Source of the DNA: Paenibacillus sp. 1011MAR3C5 | GTDB lineage: Bacteria; Bacillota; Bacilli; Paenibacillales; Paenibacillaceae | Direction of reading: 5' to 3' | Assembly: GCF_003591485.1 (NCBI RefSeq) | Contig: NZ_QZCF01000003.1 | Location: 186,001 to 250,000, forward strand | DNA length: 64,000 nt | Part shown: in pieces, positions 1 through 9,020 of the stretch | Layout of the letters: the number at the start of each line of letters is the position of its first letter | Numbering within the stretch: the first letter of the stretch is position 1 | Position numbers and translations under genes: made by a program | Notes under the pieces: generated by a model | Database searches by the model: none | Told to the model about the DNA's origin: nothing | What the model saw: the letters and a program-made list of their open reading frames with translations, nothing else

Positions 1-383
1 GAACCGTTCAGCGTAGTTGTAATGCGCAGCTCCAGCGTTTCACCGTAGGAGATATCCGTGTCCGTGTCACCCTTTAACGTATAGCGGTTTCCTTCCTTCG
101 CTGTAATGACAGCGCCTGCGACGGAACTAATATCACCGTTAAAATCGAATTGGAGCACCCATGGCGAAATCGTATTGTTTCTGGCCGGGTCCATATAAAG
201 ATTCGTAATGCGCAAATCTATGACAGCGGTTTCAAAATTGGTGCCGATACCCCAAGCTGTACCTTGTGCAGACACTTGAAGCGGAGCGTCGGCTTGGGCA
301 CTTGCAGCCGGGGTGAGGAGTGAAACCATAAGAAGAGCGAGTGCAAGCCAGGATGCGGTCATGGTTGTCATTCTTTTGCGCAT
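1..383 (-). CDS. Secreted protein with a carbohydrate-binding-like N-terminal domain (partial)
   Basis: The reading frame stays open from an ATG at 383 to the window edge, so the 3' end is missing. The start has a GGGAGG ribosome site about 8 bases upstream. The first ~29 residues form a clear signal peptide (basic MRKRMTTM, hydrophobic core, cut after PAASA). The exported part, with segments such as ISPWVLQFDFNGDI and YGETLELRI, has the alternating beta-strand and tryptophan pattern of CBM2/CBM3-like cellulose-binding modules; this assignment is by pattern only. The remainder could hold a glycoside hydrolase or other secreted domain, which cannot be judged here. Confidence 0.6.
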   Translation of the reverse strand, partial: MRKRMTTMTASWLALALLMVSLLTPAASAQADAPLQVSAQGTAWGIGTNFETAVIDLRITNLYMDPARNNTISPWVLQFDFNGDISSVAGAVITAKEGNRYTLKGDTDTDISYGETLELRITTTLNG

Positions 384-690
384 GAACAATTCCTCCCAAA
401 AATGGATTTTATGGTATATCGGTATAACTATATGCTTGCTGACTAGCGCTTAGTATAGCAGGGGGCAAATCTGCAAAGACGTCTTCAGCTGTACGGAATT
501 TGTTCGTAAGAAAGATACTGCCAGCGGGCCGGAATGATCCGTCTGGATAACAGCTAAAACTGCTTCAAAAGATTGATTTAGTGTGACGGTTTACTTATTA
601 GACAACCGCTTTTATTCACTCGAAGCTTCTCATTTGCATCAATGTACGATAATAAAGAAGAAAGCAAATGAAGTTGCCAAAGGAGCGGAT
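384..690. other. Intergenic region between two divergent genes
   Basis: About 300 bases hold the upstream regions of the secreted protein (minus strand) and the VOC protein (plus strand). A longer reading of the VOC frame would begin at 583, but it has no ribosome site and its sequence is unlike the family. I see no convincing promoter, RNA or repeat. Confidence 0.4.
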
Positions 691-1032
691 ATGATGAAGT
701 TGAATCATCTTAATCTTACGGTTACGGATGTAGGTGCGGCAAAGGAGTTTTTGATGAGCTATTTTGGGCTTAAGCTTGGAGGAGAACGGGGGCGGTCCTT
801 CGCGGCATTGTTTGACGACAATGGCATGGTGCTGACCTTAATGAAAGGCAAGGATGTGAAGTATCCATCTACGTTCCATATTGGTTTCAGTCAGGAGAGC
901 GAGGAGAAAGTGAATGAGATCTATAAGCGGCTAATCAATGACGGCTTCGCCGCCGATCCGCCCGAAAGAGCACATGCATGGACATTCTATGTCGAGGCGC
1001 CGGGAGGCTTCACCGTTGAGGTGATGGCATAA
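691..1032 (+). CDS. VOC-family (glyoxalase/bleomycin-resistance fold) protein
   Basis: A 113-residue single-module VOC protein. The start is set at the ATG at 691 because AAAGGAG lies at 679-685 and the family motif begins immediately (MMKLNHLNLTVTDV). Features seen are the first-strand histidine (H6), a central TFHIGF strand supplying a second likely metal ligand, and the terminal strand APGGFTVEVMA with a glutamate, as in glyoxalase I-type metal sites. Length and motif order fit a half-domain protein that acts as a homodimer. The substrate is unknown; relatives include glyoxalases, dioxygenases and antibiotic-binding proteins. Confidence 0.8.
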   Translation: MMKLNHLNLTVTDVGAAKEFLMSYFGLKLGGERGRSFAALFDDNGMVLTLMKGKDVKYPSTFHIGFSQESEEKVNEIYKRLINDGFAADPPERAHAWTFYVEAPGGFTVEVMA

Positions 1033-1119
1033 GTATGGGCATGTAAAGCGAAAACATGGAACATTTTCCTTTCCCTGTGCGTAAGAAAAGCAATGCACTA
1101 GGGCGAAGGAGATTCTGAT

Positions 1120-1245
1120 ATGAATGGATTGTTCGGATTTATTTTGATTATATGTGGCGTCCTGGCAGCTGTATCGCCCCAGTCAGCCAAGCGGAATAAG
1201 CCATGCATACCGGATCGAGAGCTCGCAGCTCGAGTCGTGGATTAG
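1120..1245 (+). CDS. Small single-pass membrane protein (41 aa)
   Basis: ATG at 1120 is preceded by GAAGGAG with good spacing, and the frame runs 41 codons to TAG. Residues 3-19 form one hydrophobic segment (GLFGFILIICGVLAAV), followed by a basic then mixed tail. A strong terminator lies ~30 bases downstream. No known function is recognised. The case rests on the ribosome site, the membrane segment and the terminator. Confidence 0.5.
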   Translation: MNGLFGFILIICGVLAAVSPQSAKRNKPCIPDRELAARVVD

Positions 1246-1275
1246 AGGCAATATAACGAATTGGGATTAACGATA

Positions 1276-1318
1276 AACCTCCGGGCACGCCGCTATATGG
1301 CGTGCTCGGAGGTTTTGT
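1276..1318 (+). terminator. Rho-independent terminator
   Basis: The arms AACCTCCGGGCACGCC and GGCGTGCTCGGAGGTT pair around a short loop and are followed by TTTTG. It ends the VOC/small-protein transcript. Confidence 0.8.
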
Positions 1319-1475
1319 CATTGGATGCTTTTATCTAGTAAACTGAAAGAAATGGAAGAAAATAATGTTAGGGGTTGCCTTCGCGGCGAAGGCGAGCCTA
1401 GCAAAATTGGTGCGTCAAATGCAAGGCTCTAGCAACGACAGACCTTTATATTGAACGTAGAGAGGATGAACGCAT

Positions 1476-2327
1476 ATGGATTGGGTAGAGCGAATGAATC
1501 AAGCGATTGCGTATTTGGAGGAGCATATTTTGGATGAGATCAATTACAGCGAGGTTGCCAAGGTGGCGCAATGCTCGCCTTATCACCTCCAGCGCATGTT
1601 CCCCTTTATTACGAATGTCTCATTATCGGAGTACATCAGAAGGCGGAGATTGACGCTGGCGGCATTCGAGCTGCAGAACGGCAACGAGAAGGTGATCGAT
1701 CTTTCCCTGAAGTACGGCTACGAATCGCCCGAGGCATTCACGCGGGCCTTCCAGCAGCTCCATGGCACAACGCCTACGAATGCGCGCAATGCCGGAATAA
1801 AGCTCAAAGCCTATCCGCGTATCTCCTTTCAAATTACGATAAAGGGAGTGCATGAGATGGATTACAGGGTGGAGGAGCTTGGGGCATTTTCAGTAGTCGG
1901 CAAACAAACAACCGTGAATACGGAAGGAGCTTATAACGACATTGTGGGCGTATGGGCTGCTGCTCGGGAAGAAGGCCTGTTCGATGAGCTATGGCATATT
2001 CGAGATAGCGAGCATCCAATGGGAGGCATATTGGGCGTCTGCGCCGACGGCGCTTGGGGCAAGAACGACGAGTTTCTATACAGCTTGTCAATCGCAACGC
2101 AGCATGAGCCGCCTGCTGGCATGGTCAAGAGGGAGTTTGCCGCATCGACCTGGGTGGTGTTCGAGGTAGAGGGCCCGCCAGACCATCTTCCTGACTTATG
2201 GCGGAGGCTATATACAGAGTGGGTGCCCGTCGCAGCGTTTGAGCTTGGGAATCTGCCTGCAATCGAAGTGTACCTCCCAGTCGAGGCGAACAAAAACGAG
2301 CTATGGGTTCCCGTAATCAGAAAATAA
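1476..2327 (+). CDS. AraC-family regulator with GyrI-like effector domain
   Basis: A 283-residue regulator of the Rob/BltR-like layout. Residues ~8-105 are the AraC DNA-binding domain with two helix-turn-helix motifs (YSEVAKVAQCSPYHLQRMF, then VIDLSLKYGYESPEAFTRAF). Residues ~125-283 are a GyrI-like/SoxS-effector domain (YRVEELGAFSVVGKQ; ends VEVYLPV-type strands) that usually binds hydrophobic or cationic drugs. The start has GAGAGGATG-type ribosome pairing upstream. Alone in its transcript, with no adjacent efflux pump, so its target is unclear. A short perfect hairpin (1377-1393) lies in its upstream region. Confidence 0.85.
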   Translation: MDWVERMNQAIAYLEEHILDEINYSEVAKVAQCSPYHLQRMFPFITNVSLSEYIRRRRLTLAAFELQNGNEKVIDLSLKYGYESPEAFTRAFQQLHGTTPTNARNAGIKLKAYPRISFQITIKGVHEMDYRVEELGAFSVVGKQTTVNTEGAYNDIVGVWAAAREEGLFDELWHIRDSEHPMGGILGVCADGAWGKNDEFLYSLSIATQHEPPAGMVKREFAASTWVVFEVEGPPDHLPDLWRRLYTEWVPVAAFELGNLPAIEVYLPVEANKNELWVPVIRK

Positions 2328-2385
2328 GATGAGTAGAAGAGCATGTATCAATTTATTGTGATATTTCCGGAAGTTGTACTAAGTT

Positions 2386-2613
2386 TCACATTAGATGTGC
2401 CATTCCCGGTCCATTATTATTCATGAACAAGGTAGCCTCAAGCGACTCAATATCCGCTGATTCTACTTCTAACGCAGTGCTGCCATGATCAATGAGGAGG
2501 TTATCTGCTCCCTTAATTGAAATCGTCTGCAACTGTTCTCTTTCCTCATTAGAACCACAGGCGCTAAGAAAAAGCATGCCTGCTAAAACAAGTAGAAAAC
2601 GGTATTTATTCAT
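2386..2613 (-). CDS. Small lipoprotein
   Basis: A 75-residue exported lipoprotein: MNKYRFLLVLAGMLFL core, lipobox LSAC, then an acidic region. The ATG at 2613 is preferred over one 9 bases upstream because GAGGGG then sits 9 bases away rather than directly abutting. The mature part (~55 residues) matches no family I recognise. It stands alone between convergent and divergent neighbours. Confidence 0.6.
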   Translation of the reverse strand: MNKYRFLLVLAGMLFLSACGSNEEREQLQTISIKGADNLLIDHGSTALEVESADIESLEATLFMNNNGPGMAHLM

Positions 2614-2856
2614 TCGGCACATCCCCTCGGAAATGGTTTGTAAAAATGATTATATAAGATTACGTTGCGTCAATTTCAAGCTTTTTGCCGATTATGATCC
2701 GAGACAAGAATGCGCTTGGGATCACGACGTTCACAATCATAGGCAGTTATCTTGACGAACCTAAGAGGCTTGTACCGCAATCGAGAAGAAGTATGCAACA
2801 GGCCGATCCTCTATAATGAATTTAGCCATAGCTCTGTCTGGAAGGGAGATGAATAG

Positions 2857-3417
2857 ATGAGAAAATTAATTGTGCAAGAGATGGTATCGCTAGACGGGTA
2901 TTTTGCGGGACCGCAGGGAGAGATCGATTGGCATCAGGCGGATGAGGACTATGTGGCTTATGCGAAGTCGTTCCTGCAATCCGTTGATCTGCTTCTATTC
3001 GGGCGATTGACCTATGAGCAGATGGCAGCGTTTTGGCCTTCGGCGAACCATGAGCTGGCTTCTATTATGAACGAGAGAGAGAAGATTGTTTTCTCCAATA
3101 CGTTGGTCTCGGCGAATTGGCGGCATTCCCGGCTGGTTCCAGAGCATGCGATTGAAGAGGTCAAGCGACTGAAGAGGGAAGCGGGACAGAACATGGCGGT
3201 ACTCGGTAGCGGGTCGCTGGCATCATCCTTGCTCTGCGGAGGGCTGGTCGATGAAATACAATTGACGGTTGTGCCAATTATGCTTGGCCAAGGCATTCCT
3301 TTATTCCGAGATATTCCTTCGCCGCTCCGCTTGCAGCTGGAGCACACTGATAGCTATCCCTCGGGCAATGTGCTGCTGCGTTATCTCGTCGACAGGGGGC
3401 CGGGGGATGGGGCATAA
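2857..3417 (+). CDS. Dihydrofolate-reductase-fold (RibD C-terminal-like) protein, copy 1
   Basis: A 186-residue protein of the RibD_C/DHFR-like family common in Bacillota. It starts with the typical strand and glycine loop (VQEMVSLDGYFAGPQGEIDW), has LLLFGRLTYEQM in the middle and the NADPH-loop-like MAVLGSGSLASSL, then LTVVPIMLGQGIPLF. True folate reductase activity is unproven for this family; most members are uncharacterised NADPH-dependent reductases. AAGGGAG precedes the start. It overlaps the next, paralogous gene, so the two are probably cotranslated and may form a heterodimer. Confidence 0.8.
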   Translation: MRKLIVQEMVSLDGYFAGPQGEIDWHQADEDYVAYAKSFLQSVDLLLFGRLTYEQMAAFWPSANHELASIMNEREKIVFSNTLVSANWRHSRLVPEHAIEEVKRLKREAGQNMAVLGSGSLASSLLCGGLVDEIQLTVVPIMLGQGIPLFRDIPSPLRLQLEHTDSYPSGNVLLRYLVDRGPGDGA

Positions 3418-3973
3418 TCGCGCTGTCATTTATGCATTGTCGGTGTCGCTGGACGGATATATCGAAGGCCCGGACGGGAAGATTGACTGGTCGCTCCCGG
3501 ATGAGGAGCTGCATGAGCACTTCAACCAACAGGAGAAGGAAGTAGATGTCCATCTGTATGGGCGCGGATTGTACGAGAATATGTCGGGGTATTGGCCGAC
3601 CGCATTGCACAATCCAGAGGCATCCAAGGAAGAGCTGGATTATGCCCGCCTATGGCTCGATATGCGGAAGGTCGTATTTTCGCGAACGCTTAAGCAAGTG
3701 GATTGGAATGCAACACTGGCGGGCGAGGATATAGCGGGAGAAGTAGCGAGATTGAAGGAGGAGCCAGGCAGGAGCCTGTCGGTTGGCGGTTCTGGACTGG
3801 CGGCCTCCTTTTTGAAGCTTGACTTGATTGACGAATATCACATGTATGTATTTCCGGTTATATTGGGAGGCGGCAAACGGATGTATCCGGCGCTATCGGT
3901 ATCGAAGAAGCTGAAGCTGGCCGATACCCAGGTTTTTCGCTCTGGAGTCGTAAGGCTCCGGTATACACGATAG
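3407..3973 (+). CDS. Dihydrofolate-reductase-fold (RibD C-terminal-like) protein, copy 2
   Basis: A paralogue of the preceding gene: ALSVSLDGYIEGPDGKIDW, VHLYGRGLYENM, LSVGGSGLAASFL and MYVFPVILGGGKRMYP match it step for step. The start is placed at ATG 3407, inside the end of copy 1 (11-base overlap), because the family homology begins there; a G-rich run just upstream may serve as the ribosome site. Earlier in-frame codons would add ~46 residues that are out-of-frame sequence of copy 1. The pair is a tandem duplication that has diverged considerably. Confidence 0.8.
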   Translation: MGHNRAVIYALSVSLDGYIEGPDGKIDWSLPDEELHEHFNQQEKEVDVHLYGRGLYENMSGYWPTALHNPEASKEELDYARLWLDMRKVVFSRTLKQVDWNATLAGEDIAGEVARLKEEPGRSLSVGGSGLAASFLKLDLIDEYHMYVFPVILGGGKRMYPALSVSKKLKLADTQVFRSGVVRLRYTR

Positions 3974-3987
3974 CTGCGCGGAACCGC

Positions 3988-4488
3988 TTATTTGCGTCTA
4001 AGCAGGTTGAGCAGCGGAACCCGATACCTTCTCACGAGGACCCGGCATAAAGCGTATAAAATGATCGTAGACAGGATGCTGTTAATGACCGAGCCGATTA
4101 GAAAGTCCAGGCCGACATCGCTAATATCCTTGAAATGGCCAACCGTTTCTACATAATCCGGCTCCGGCATTTGTTCGTTGATCACATCGTCCAGATCGAA
4201 TGACGGCGAGGTGAACAGCTCGGTTATGAGATGGCCTGTCCAGTAGTTCATATAGAATAACAGCGGCCACAGAACGGATCCGAGCGATGAGGCTAATATT
4301 GCTGAAGGCATATTGCCCCGGACCAAACGTGCCATTGCAATTGATAGCGGCAATCCGATGCCGAATGTAGGGAACCAGCAATGGAAAAAGCCGATTGCAA
4401 ATCCGATGGCGATCCGATGATCGCCTTTTTTGATGCGCAGCATGCGTATGCCGTAATAGGTCAAGTAGGTTTTAAGCTTATGCAGCAC
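3988..4488 (-). CDS. DUF2062 membrane protein
   Basis: A 166-residue polytopic protein with the DUF2062 signature: a basic N-terminus (KKGDHRIAIGFAIGFFHCWFPTFG), then hydrophobic segments containing GLPLSIAMARLVRGN and LGSVLWPLLFYMNYWTGHL, and a C-terminal membrane segment before a basic tail (RRYRVPLLNLLRRK). The family is widespread and functionally uncharacterised. It converges with the reductase pair only 14 bases away, and its upstream region is shared with the Pho-box promoter of the next gene. Confidence 0.75.
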   Translation of the reverse strand: MLHKLKTYLTYYGIRMLRIKKGDHRIAIGFAIGFFHCWFPTFGIGLPLSIAMARLVRGNMPSAILASSLGSVLWPLLFYMNYWTGHLITELFTSPSFDLDDVINEQMPEPDYVETVGHFKDISDVGLDFLIGSVINSILSTIILYALCRVLVRRYRVPLLNLLRRK

Positions 4489-4567
4489 ATGAATGGCTCC
4501 TTGCAGTCAAGATGTGGAATATTAGTAGTAGTGTAGCAGAAGAGGAGGCTTGGCGTATACGTTTGGA

Positions 4568-4603
4568 TTAACGTTTTGTTAACGGCTTTACAAAAGTTTA
4601 ACG
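4568..4603 (+). promoter_or_regulatory. Probable Pho box (PhoP-binding repeats) upstream of the SLH protein
   Basis: Four direct TT(A/T)AC(A/G) hexamers occur at 4568, 4579, 4587 and 4598 with spacers of 5, 2 and 5 bases: TTAACG, TTAACG, TTTACA, TTAACG. PhoP of Bacillus binds TTAACA-like repeats spaced about 5 bases. The TTTACA copy can also act as a -35 element with a -10 (GATAAC) 16 bases downstream. This suggests phosphate-starvation control of the secreted protein at 4677. Confidence 0.5.
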
Positions 4604-4676
4604 GAATTGATAACAATGGACAAATAGTTGCTCCTTAGACTTATGGATAACAACGAAAGCTAGGAGTGATTGAAGA

Positions 4677-7600
4677 GTGAACAAGACGACGAAGAGAGTG
4701 TTGACCTTCGCGCTGGCCGCACAAATGACTGTCGGCTCTATCATGGCGGGAGTTGTTGCAGCGGAGCCTGAAGCGGGCCCAATTCCGGGTGCGCCATATG
4801 AAGCGGGCAACCGCTACAATGCGGAAGTGCCCCATGTCATGATTAATCAGGTGTATGGAGCGGGTCTTGCAGAAGATGCGGGTGTGCTTGTGTCGCATGG
4901 CTTTATTGAATTATTTAACCCCACTGAGCAAGATGTCGATCTGTCCGGTTGGTCGCTTCATTATGCGGATCGCGGAAGCAATGCGCAGACAGGACCGACG
5001 CTGGGCTGGCAGAAGCTTGATCTGACTGGCGTAATTAAAGCGAAGTCGTCTTACCTGGTGAAAGGCAAGTCAACCGGCTCCGCAAGTCCGAAGCTCAATC
5101 TGTCGGACAAGGGTGACCTGGAGTGGGACCGATATCTCAATAATAAAGGGCTGAAGGTTGTATTGATGAGCAACCAGCAGCCGCTGGATGATGTGCAGGA
5201 CGTTAATCCGTTCCAGTCAAAGCCGGAAGGCTATGTGGATATGCTGGGTACGGCGAGCAATGACAAGGGCAGCACGATTGACGGCTATGAGACGGATTAT
5301 CCGACGGGCTCCGCGGAAGGCACCTCCAAGAAAAAAGCGGTGCGCCGCGTCGACTTCAAGGACTCGGACAATAACAAAGCGGATTTCAAGCAGGTTGATT
5401 ATGAGTCGGCAGCCGGGGCTGAGCTTGCGGCTATTAGTCCGCGCGACAGCTCGGATGGCGACTGGGCGAATATGCCTGATCCGCTTGTATGGGAGACGAT
5501 CTCGCTTCCTGCGGCATTTGACAGTCAGCCTTACTCTGCAACGCTGAAGGCTGTGGGCGGCGTAGCTCCTTACGCATATGAAGCTTCCGGCCTGCCTGAT
5601 GGCATGGCCATTACGGCTGAAGGCGCAATTAGCGGAACTGCCAAGGCAACCGGCAGCTATACAGTAACGGTGACGGTTAAGGATAGCGGGGCGCCAGCTT
5701 CAATCGCAACACAGGAGTTGACGCTGAATGTGCAGCCGTACCGCGCTGTCGTCGAGGATCAATTCGCCATGACCAAAATCGGCGAATATGCCGTGGGGCA
5801 ATTCAATGCGGATGGCGGCGTTGCCGAAATCGTCAAGTTCAATAGCGACAACGGTCGCTTCTATCTGGTTAATGGCGCTGCGAACCCGCCAAGCCTGGAT
5901 ATTGTCAACTTGGGCCATGCTACCGGAACTCTGCAAAAGGAAAAGACCGTACTCGTGAAGGATCTAGCCGAAAAGAACGGCTTCACATTCGGGGATTTGA
6001 CGAGCGTTGACATCAATACCGCGAATAAGCGTATCTATGTATCGGTGCAGGAAGCGGACCCGAACAAGAAGGGGAAGATACTTGCCCTGGATTACGACGG
6101 CAAGCTGATTGCGGAATACGCGGCGGGTATCCAGCCGGATATGGTCAAGTCGACGCCAGACGGCCGCTATGTGCTGACGGCAGATGAGGCGGAGCCTCGT
6201 CTAGGCACGGAGGATCCTCCGGGCAGCATTACGATAGTCGATACGAAGACGGGACAATCGACGCAAGTATACTTCAATGACCCATCGGTCATCGACGATC
6301 TGGTTCATATCCGCGGTGCGGCAGATCCTGCCGACGGCCGCATCAAGAGCAAAGGCACAAAGGAAGATGCCTATCTCGATCTGGAGCCGGAGTATATAGC
6401 GTTGTCCAAAGACAACAAGAAGGCTTATGTAGCCCTTCAAGAAAATAATGCGATTGCCGTTATCGATATTGCGAGCAAGAAAGTGGATGCGGTGAAAGGC
6501 CTGGGCTTCAAAGATTTCAGCGATGCGGCCAATGCGCTGGACCTGCAGCGAGATGGCGCGATTCTGCTGGAGAACGCCCCATTCTACGGCATCTACATGC
6601 CGGACGGAATGGCATCCCATACGATTAACGGCCAGACGTACCTGTTCACAGCGAATGAAGGCGATGCGACGGAATGGCCGGGCCGTACGAATGCCAGCAC
6701 GATCGGAGCGATGAAGGGCTCTCTGAACCCGGATTCCGAAGCCTACCAATTCCTGAATGGCACAAGCAAATATGACAGCGTAGAAGTTGTATCGGATATG
6801 GGGCATGACGGCATCTATTTGTACGGCGGACGTTCCTTCTCGATTTTCAATGCAAACACGATGGAACTGGTGTATGACAGCGGCAGCGACTTTGAAGTCA
6901 TCACTGGCCAGAGATATCCTGATTTCTTCAATGTCAGCAACAGCAAAATTACAATGGACGATCGCAGCACGAAAAAAGGACCTGAGCCGGAGGATATCAA
7001 GACAGGTATCGTCGGCAACCGGGTCATGGCCTTTGTCGGCCTGGAGCGTGTCGGCGGCTTCATGACGTACGATGTGACCGATCCACATGCGCCGTCCTTT
7101 GTGAACTATACGAATTCCCGCGTGTTTTTGAATGAGAACGGCAAGGTTAATCTGGATACGGATACCGGACCGGAAGGACTGGAGTTTATTCCTGCCTCGA
7201 TTAGCCCGACTGGATTGCCGCTTCTGCTCGTCGCCTACGAAGTCGGCGGCAAAGTAGGCGTATACCAACTGGAAGTGACCAAGGTCACACTGGATCGCAA
7301 GACTGTATCGTTAACGGCGGGAGGCGCATCGGTTAAGCTTGCAGCCGAGGTGGAACCGATGGTTGATGGCGAAGCGACCGTCACATGGTCCAGCTCCGAC
7401 GAATCGGTAGCGAAGGTGGATGAGAACGGAACGGTTCGTCCGCTCCGCGCAGGCAATGCGGTCGTTACGGCAATCAGCGCGGATGGATACGGCAGCGCGG
7501 AAGCTGTCGTGACGGTAGCTTCAAGCGGTGGCGGAAGTACGCCAAGTCCGAGTCCGGAGCCGACACCGGAACCAACGCCAGAACCGGAGAAGCCGGAACC

Positions 7601-8159
7601 AACGCCTGAGCCTGCGCCAGAGACGCCTGTCTTCACCGACGTGAACGGGCATTGGGCGAAGAATGTGATTGGCAAGCTGGCGGAGGCAGGCATTCTGCTG
7701 GGCAAGCCGGATGACAGCTTCCAGCCGGATCAGAAGATGACGAGAGCCGAATATGCGGCTGTTCTGAGCAGATTGCTGGGACTTAAGCCGAACCAAGCGG
7801 AGGCAGGATTTGACGATGTGCCGGAGCAAGCTTGGTACAGCGCGGATGTGCTCAGCTTGAGCGCGGCGGGCATCATCTCCGGATTCCCGGATGGAAGCTT
7901 CCGCCCGGGCAGTGAGATTACGCGTGAGGAAGCATTCGTCCTGCTGTATCGTGCGCTGAAGGATAAGCTTGCCGCACAGGCGGGATCAAGCGCAGCTTAT
8001 ACCGATGAAGCAGATGTATCGACATGGGCCGTAGAAGCCGTCAAGGCGCTAACGCAAGCGGGCGTGCTGGAGGGCAATGCGAACGGCAAGTTGAATCCGA
8101 AGGGGACCATTACTAGAGCGGAGATTGCGAAAATCGTATCATTCTTCGTTAAGGAATAG
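4677..8159 (+). CDS. SLH-anchored choice-of-anchor I family surface protein (lamin-tail, Ig-like and BIG2 domains)
   Basis: A 1160-residue cell-surface protein starting at GTG 4677 with AGGAG 10 bases upstream. In order: signal peptide (1-~28), a lamin-tail-like domain (~50-175, VLVSHGFIELFNPTEQDVDLSGWSL split by family-typical spacing), a putative Ig-like module (~260-350), a long beta-propeller-like choice-of-anchor I region (~360-870), a BIG2 module (~875-960), a Pro-Thr-Glu spacer and three SLH domains (~990-1160) that hold it on secondary cell-wall polymer. Choice-of-anchor I proteins are often annotated as alkaline phosphatase or esterase-like, but the activity here is inference. The upstream Pho box supports a role in phosphate acquisition. 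Confidence 0.85.
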   Translation: MNKTTKRVLTFALAAQMTVGSIMAGVVAAEPEAGPIPGAPYEAGNRYNAEVPHVMINQVYGAGLAEDAGVLVSHGFIELFNPTEQDVDLSGWSLHYADRGSNAQTGPTLGWQKLDLTGVIKAKSSYLVKGKSTGSASPKLNLSDKGDLEWDRYLNNKGLKVVLMSNQQPLDDVQDVNPFQSKPEGYVDMLGTASNDKGSTIDGYETDYPTGSAEGTSKKKAVRRVDFKDSDNNKADFKQVDYESAAGAELAAISPRDSSDGDWANMPDPLVWETISLPAAFDSQPYSATLKAVGGVAPYAYEASGLPDGMAITAEGAISGTAKATGSYTVTVTVKDSGAPASIATQELTLNVQPYRAVVEDQFAMTKIGEYAVGQFNADGGVAEIVKFNSDNGRFYLVNGAANPPSLDIVNLGHATGTLQKEKTVLVKDLAEKNGFTFGDLTSVDINTANKRIYVSVQEADPNKKGKILALDYDGKLIAEYAAGIQPDMVKSTPDGRYVLTADEAEPRLGTEDPPGSITIVDTKTGQSTQVYFNDPSVIDDLVHIRGAADPADGRIKSKGTKEDAYLDLEPEYIALSKDNKKAYVALQENNAIAVIDIASKKVDAVKGLGFKDFSDAANALDLQRDGAILLENAPFYGIYMPDGMASHTINGQTYLFTANEGDATEWPGRTNASTIGAMKGSLNPDSEAYQFLNGTSKYDSVEVVSDMGHDGIYLYGGRSFSIFNANTMELVYDSGSDFEVITGQRYPDFFNVSNSKITMDDRSTKKGPEPEDIKTGIVGNRVMAFVGLERVGGFMTYDVTDPHAPSFVNYTNSRVFLNENGKVNLDTDTGPEGLEFIPASISPTGLPLLLVAYEVGGKVGVYQLEVTKVTLDRKTVSLTAGGASVKLAAEVEPMVDGEATVTWSSSDESVAKVDENGTVRPLRAGNAVVTAISADGYGSAEAVVTVASSGGGSTPSPSPEPTPEPTPEPEKPEPTPEPAPETPVFTDVNGHWAKNVIGKLAEAGILLGKPDDSFQPDQKMTRAEYAAVLSRLLGLKPNQAEAGFDDVPEQAWYSADVLSLSAAGIISGFPDGSFRPGSEITREEAFVLLYRALKDKLAAQAGSSAAYTDEADVSTWAVEAVKALTQAGVLEGNANGKLNPKGTITRAEIAKIVSFFVKE

Positions 8160-8189
8160 AGTGAAGATCGAATAGCGGTAACAACGAGT

Positions 8190-8228
8190 GGCGATGCTCA
8201 GGATCAATTCCTGACATCGCCATTTTGT
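8190..8228 (+). terminator. Terminator of the SLH protein gene
   Basis: GGCGATG..CAGGA pairs with TCCTG..CATCGCC around a short loop and is followed by ATTTTG. Confidence 0.7.
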
Positions 8229-8432
8229 GCTTTTGGTTGTATTTTCTGTACCATATGATCATGGCCGAGACAAAACGGAGCAAGAAATGTTCTGGAGAAG
8301 CGAAACAGCGATCGGAAGAATATTTCTTGCAGTTTGGTATTTCGCCATGAAAAAGTTCTATCCAATCAACCTTGAAAGCCATCGGCACTTGCGCTATAGT
8401 AGTTGGAATTCTTGTAACAGGGAGGTTTATCC

Positions 8433-9020
8433 ATGGATATGAAATCGACGAATCCGATTCTACTATCAATTCCTGAGCGATTCGAAAGCGAACGGCTCAT
8501 TATACGGGCACCGCTGCTTGATGACGGCCCTTTGGTCAACGCAGCTGTGCAAGCCAGCATTGACGAGCTGCGTCCATGGATGCCTTGGGCGCGGACTGTG
8601 CCGACGGAGGAGCAATCGGAAGTCATATCGCGCCAAGGTCGAATTCATTATCTGGAGCGGTCCGACCTTAGAATGTATGTGATCCATAAGGAGACGGGAG
8701 CCTTCATCGGAAGCAGCGGCCTTCACCGGATCGACTGGCAAGCGCGGAAGTTCGAGATTGGCTATTGGATGAATACGCCGCACAGCGGGCAAGGCTATAT
8801 GACCGAAGCGGTGGATCGCATTACGGCATTCGCCATTCAAGAGCTGCAAGCCAACCGGATTGAGATTAGGGTTGATTCGCGCAACGAAAGAAGCTTACGC
8901 GTCGCGGAACGGCTTGGCTTTACACTGGAGGGCACGCTGCGCAATGACAAGTGCGACGTCTATGGCATGCTAAGCGATACGCGCATTTATGCCAAGGTGC
9001 GCGGCATGGAATATCGGTAG
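8433..9020 (+). CDS. GNAT acetyltransferase (RimJ/RimL type)
   Basis: 195 residues with the RimJ/RimL layout: SERLIIRAPLLDDG at the start, FIGSSGLHRIDW in the central strand, and EIGYWMNTPHSGQGYMTEAV, where the Q/R-x-x-G-x-G/A-type acetyl-CoA loop is HSGQGYM. NRIEIRVDSRNERSLRVAER is the usual late motif, followed by LGFTLEGTLRN. Such enzymes acetylate N-termini of ribosomal proteins or small amines; the substrate is not predictable. GGGAGG lies 7 bases before ATG 8433. Monocistronic. Confidence 0.85.
   Translation: MDMKSTNPILLSIPERFESERLIIRAPLLDDGPLVNAAVQASIDELRPWMPWARTVPTEEQSEVISRQGRIHYLERSDLRMYVIHKETGAFIGSSGLHRIDWQARKFEIGYWMNTPHSGQGYMTEAVDRITAFAIQELQANRIEIRVDSRNERSLRVAERLGFTLEGTLRNDKCDVYGMLSDTRIYAKVRGMEYR

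Noticed and set aside
6201..7268. Long open frame on the minus strand inside the SLH protein gene
   Set aside because: It is the complement of well-defined coding sequence, has no ribosome site, signal or family motif, and arises from codon bias.
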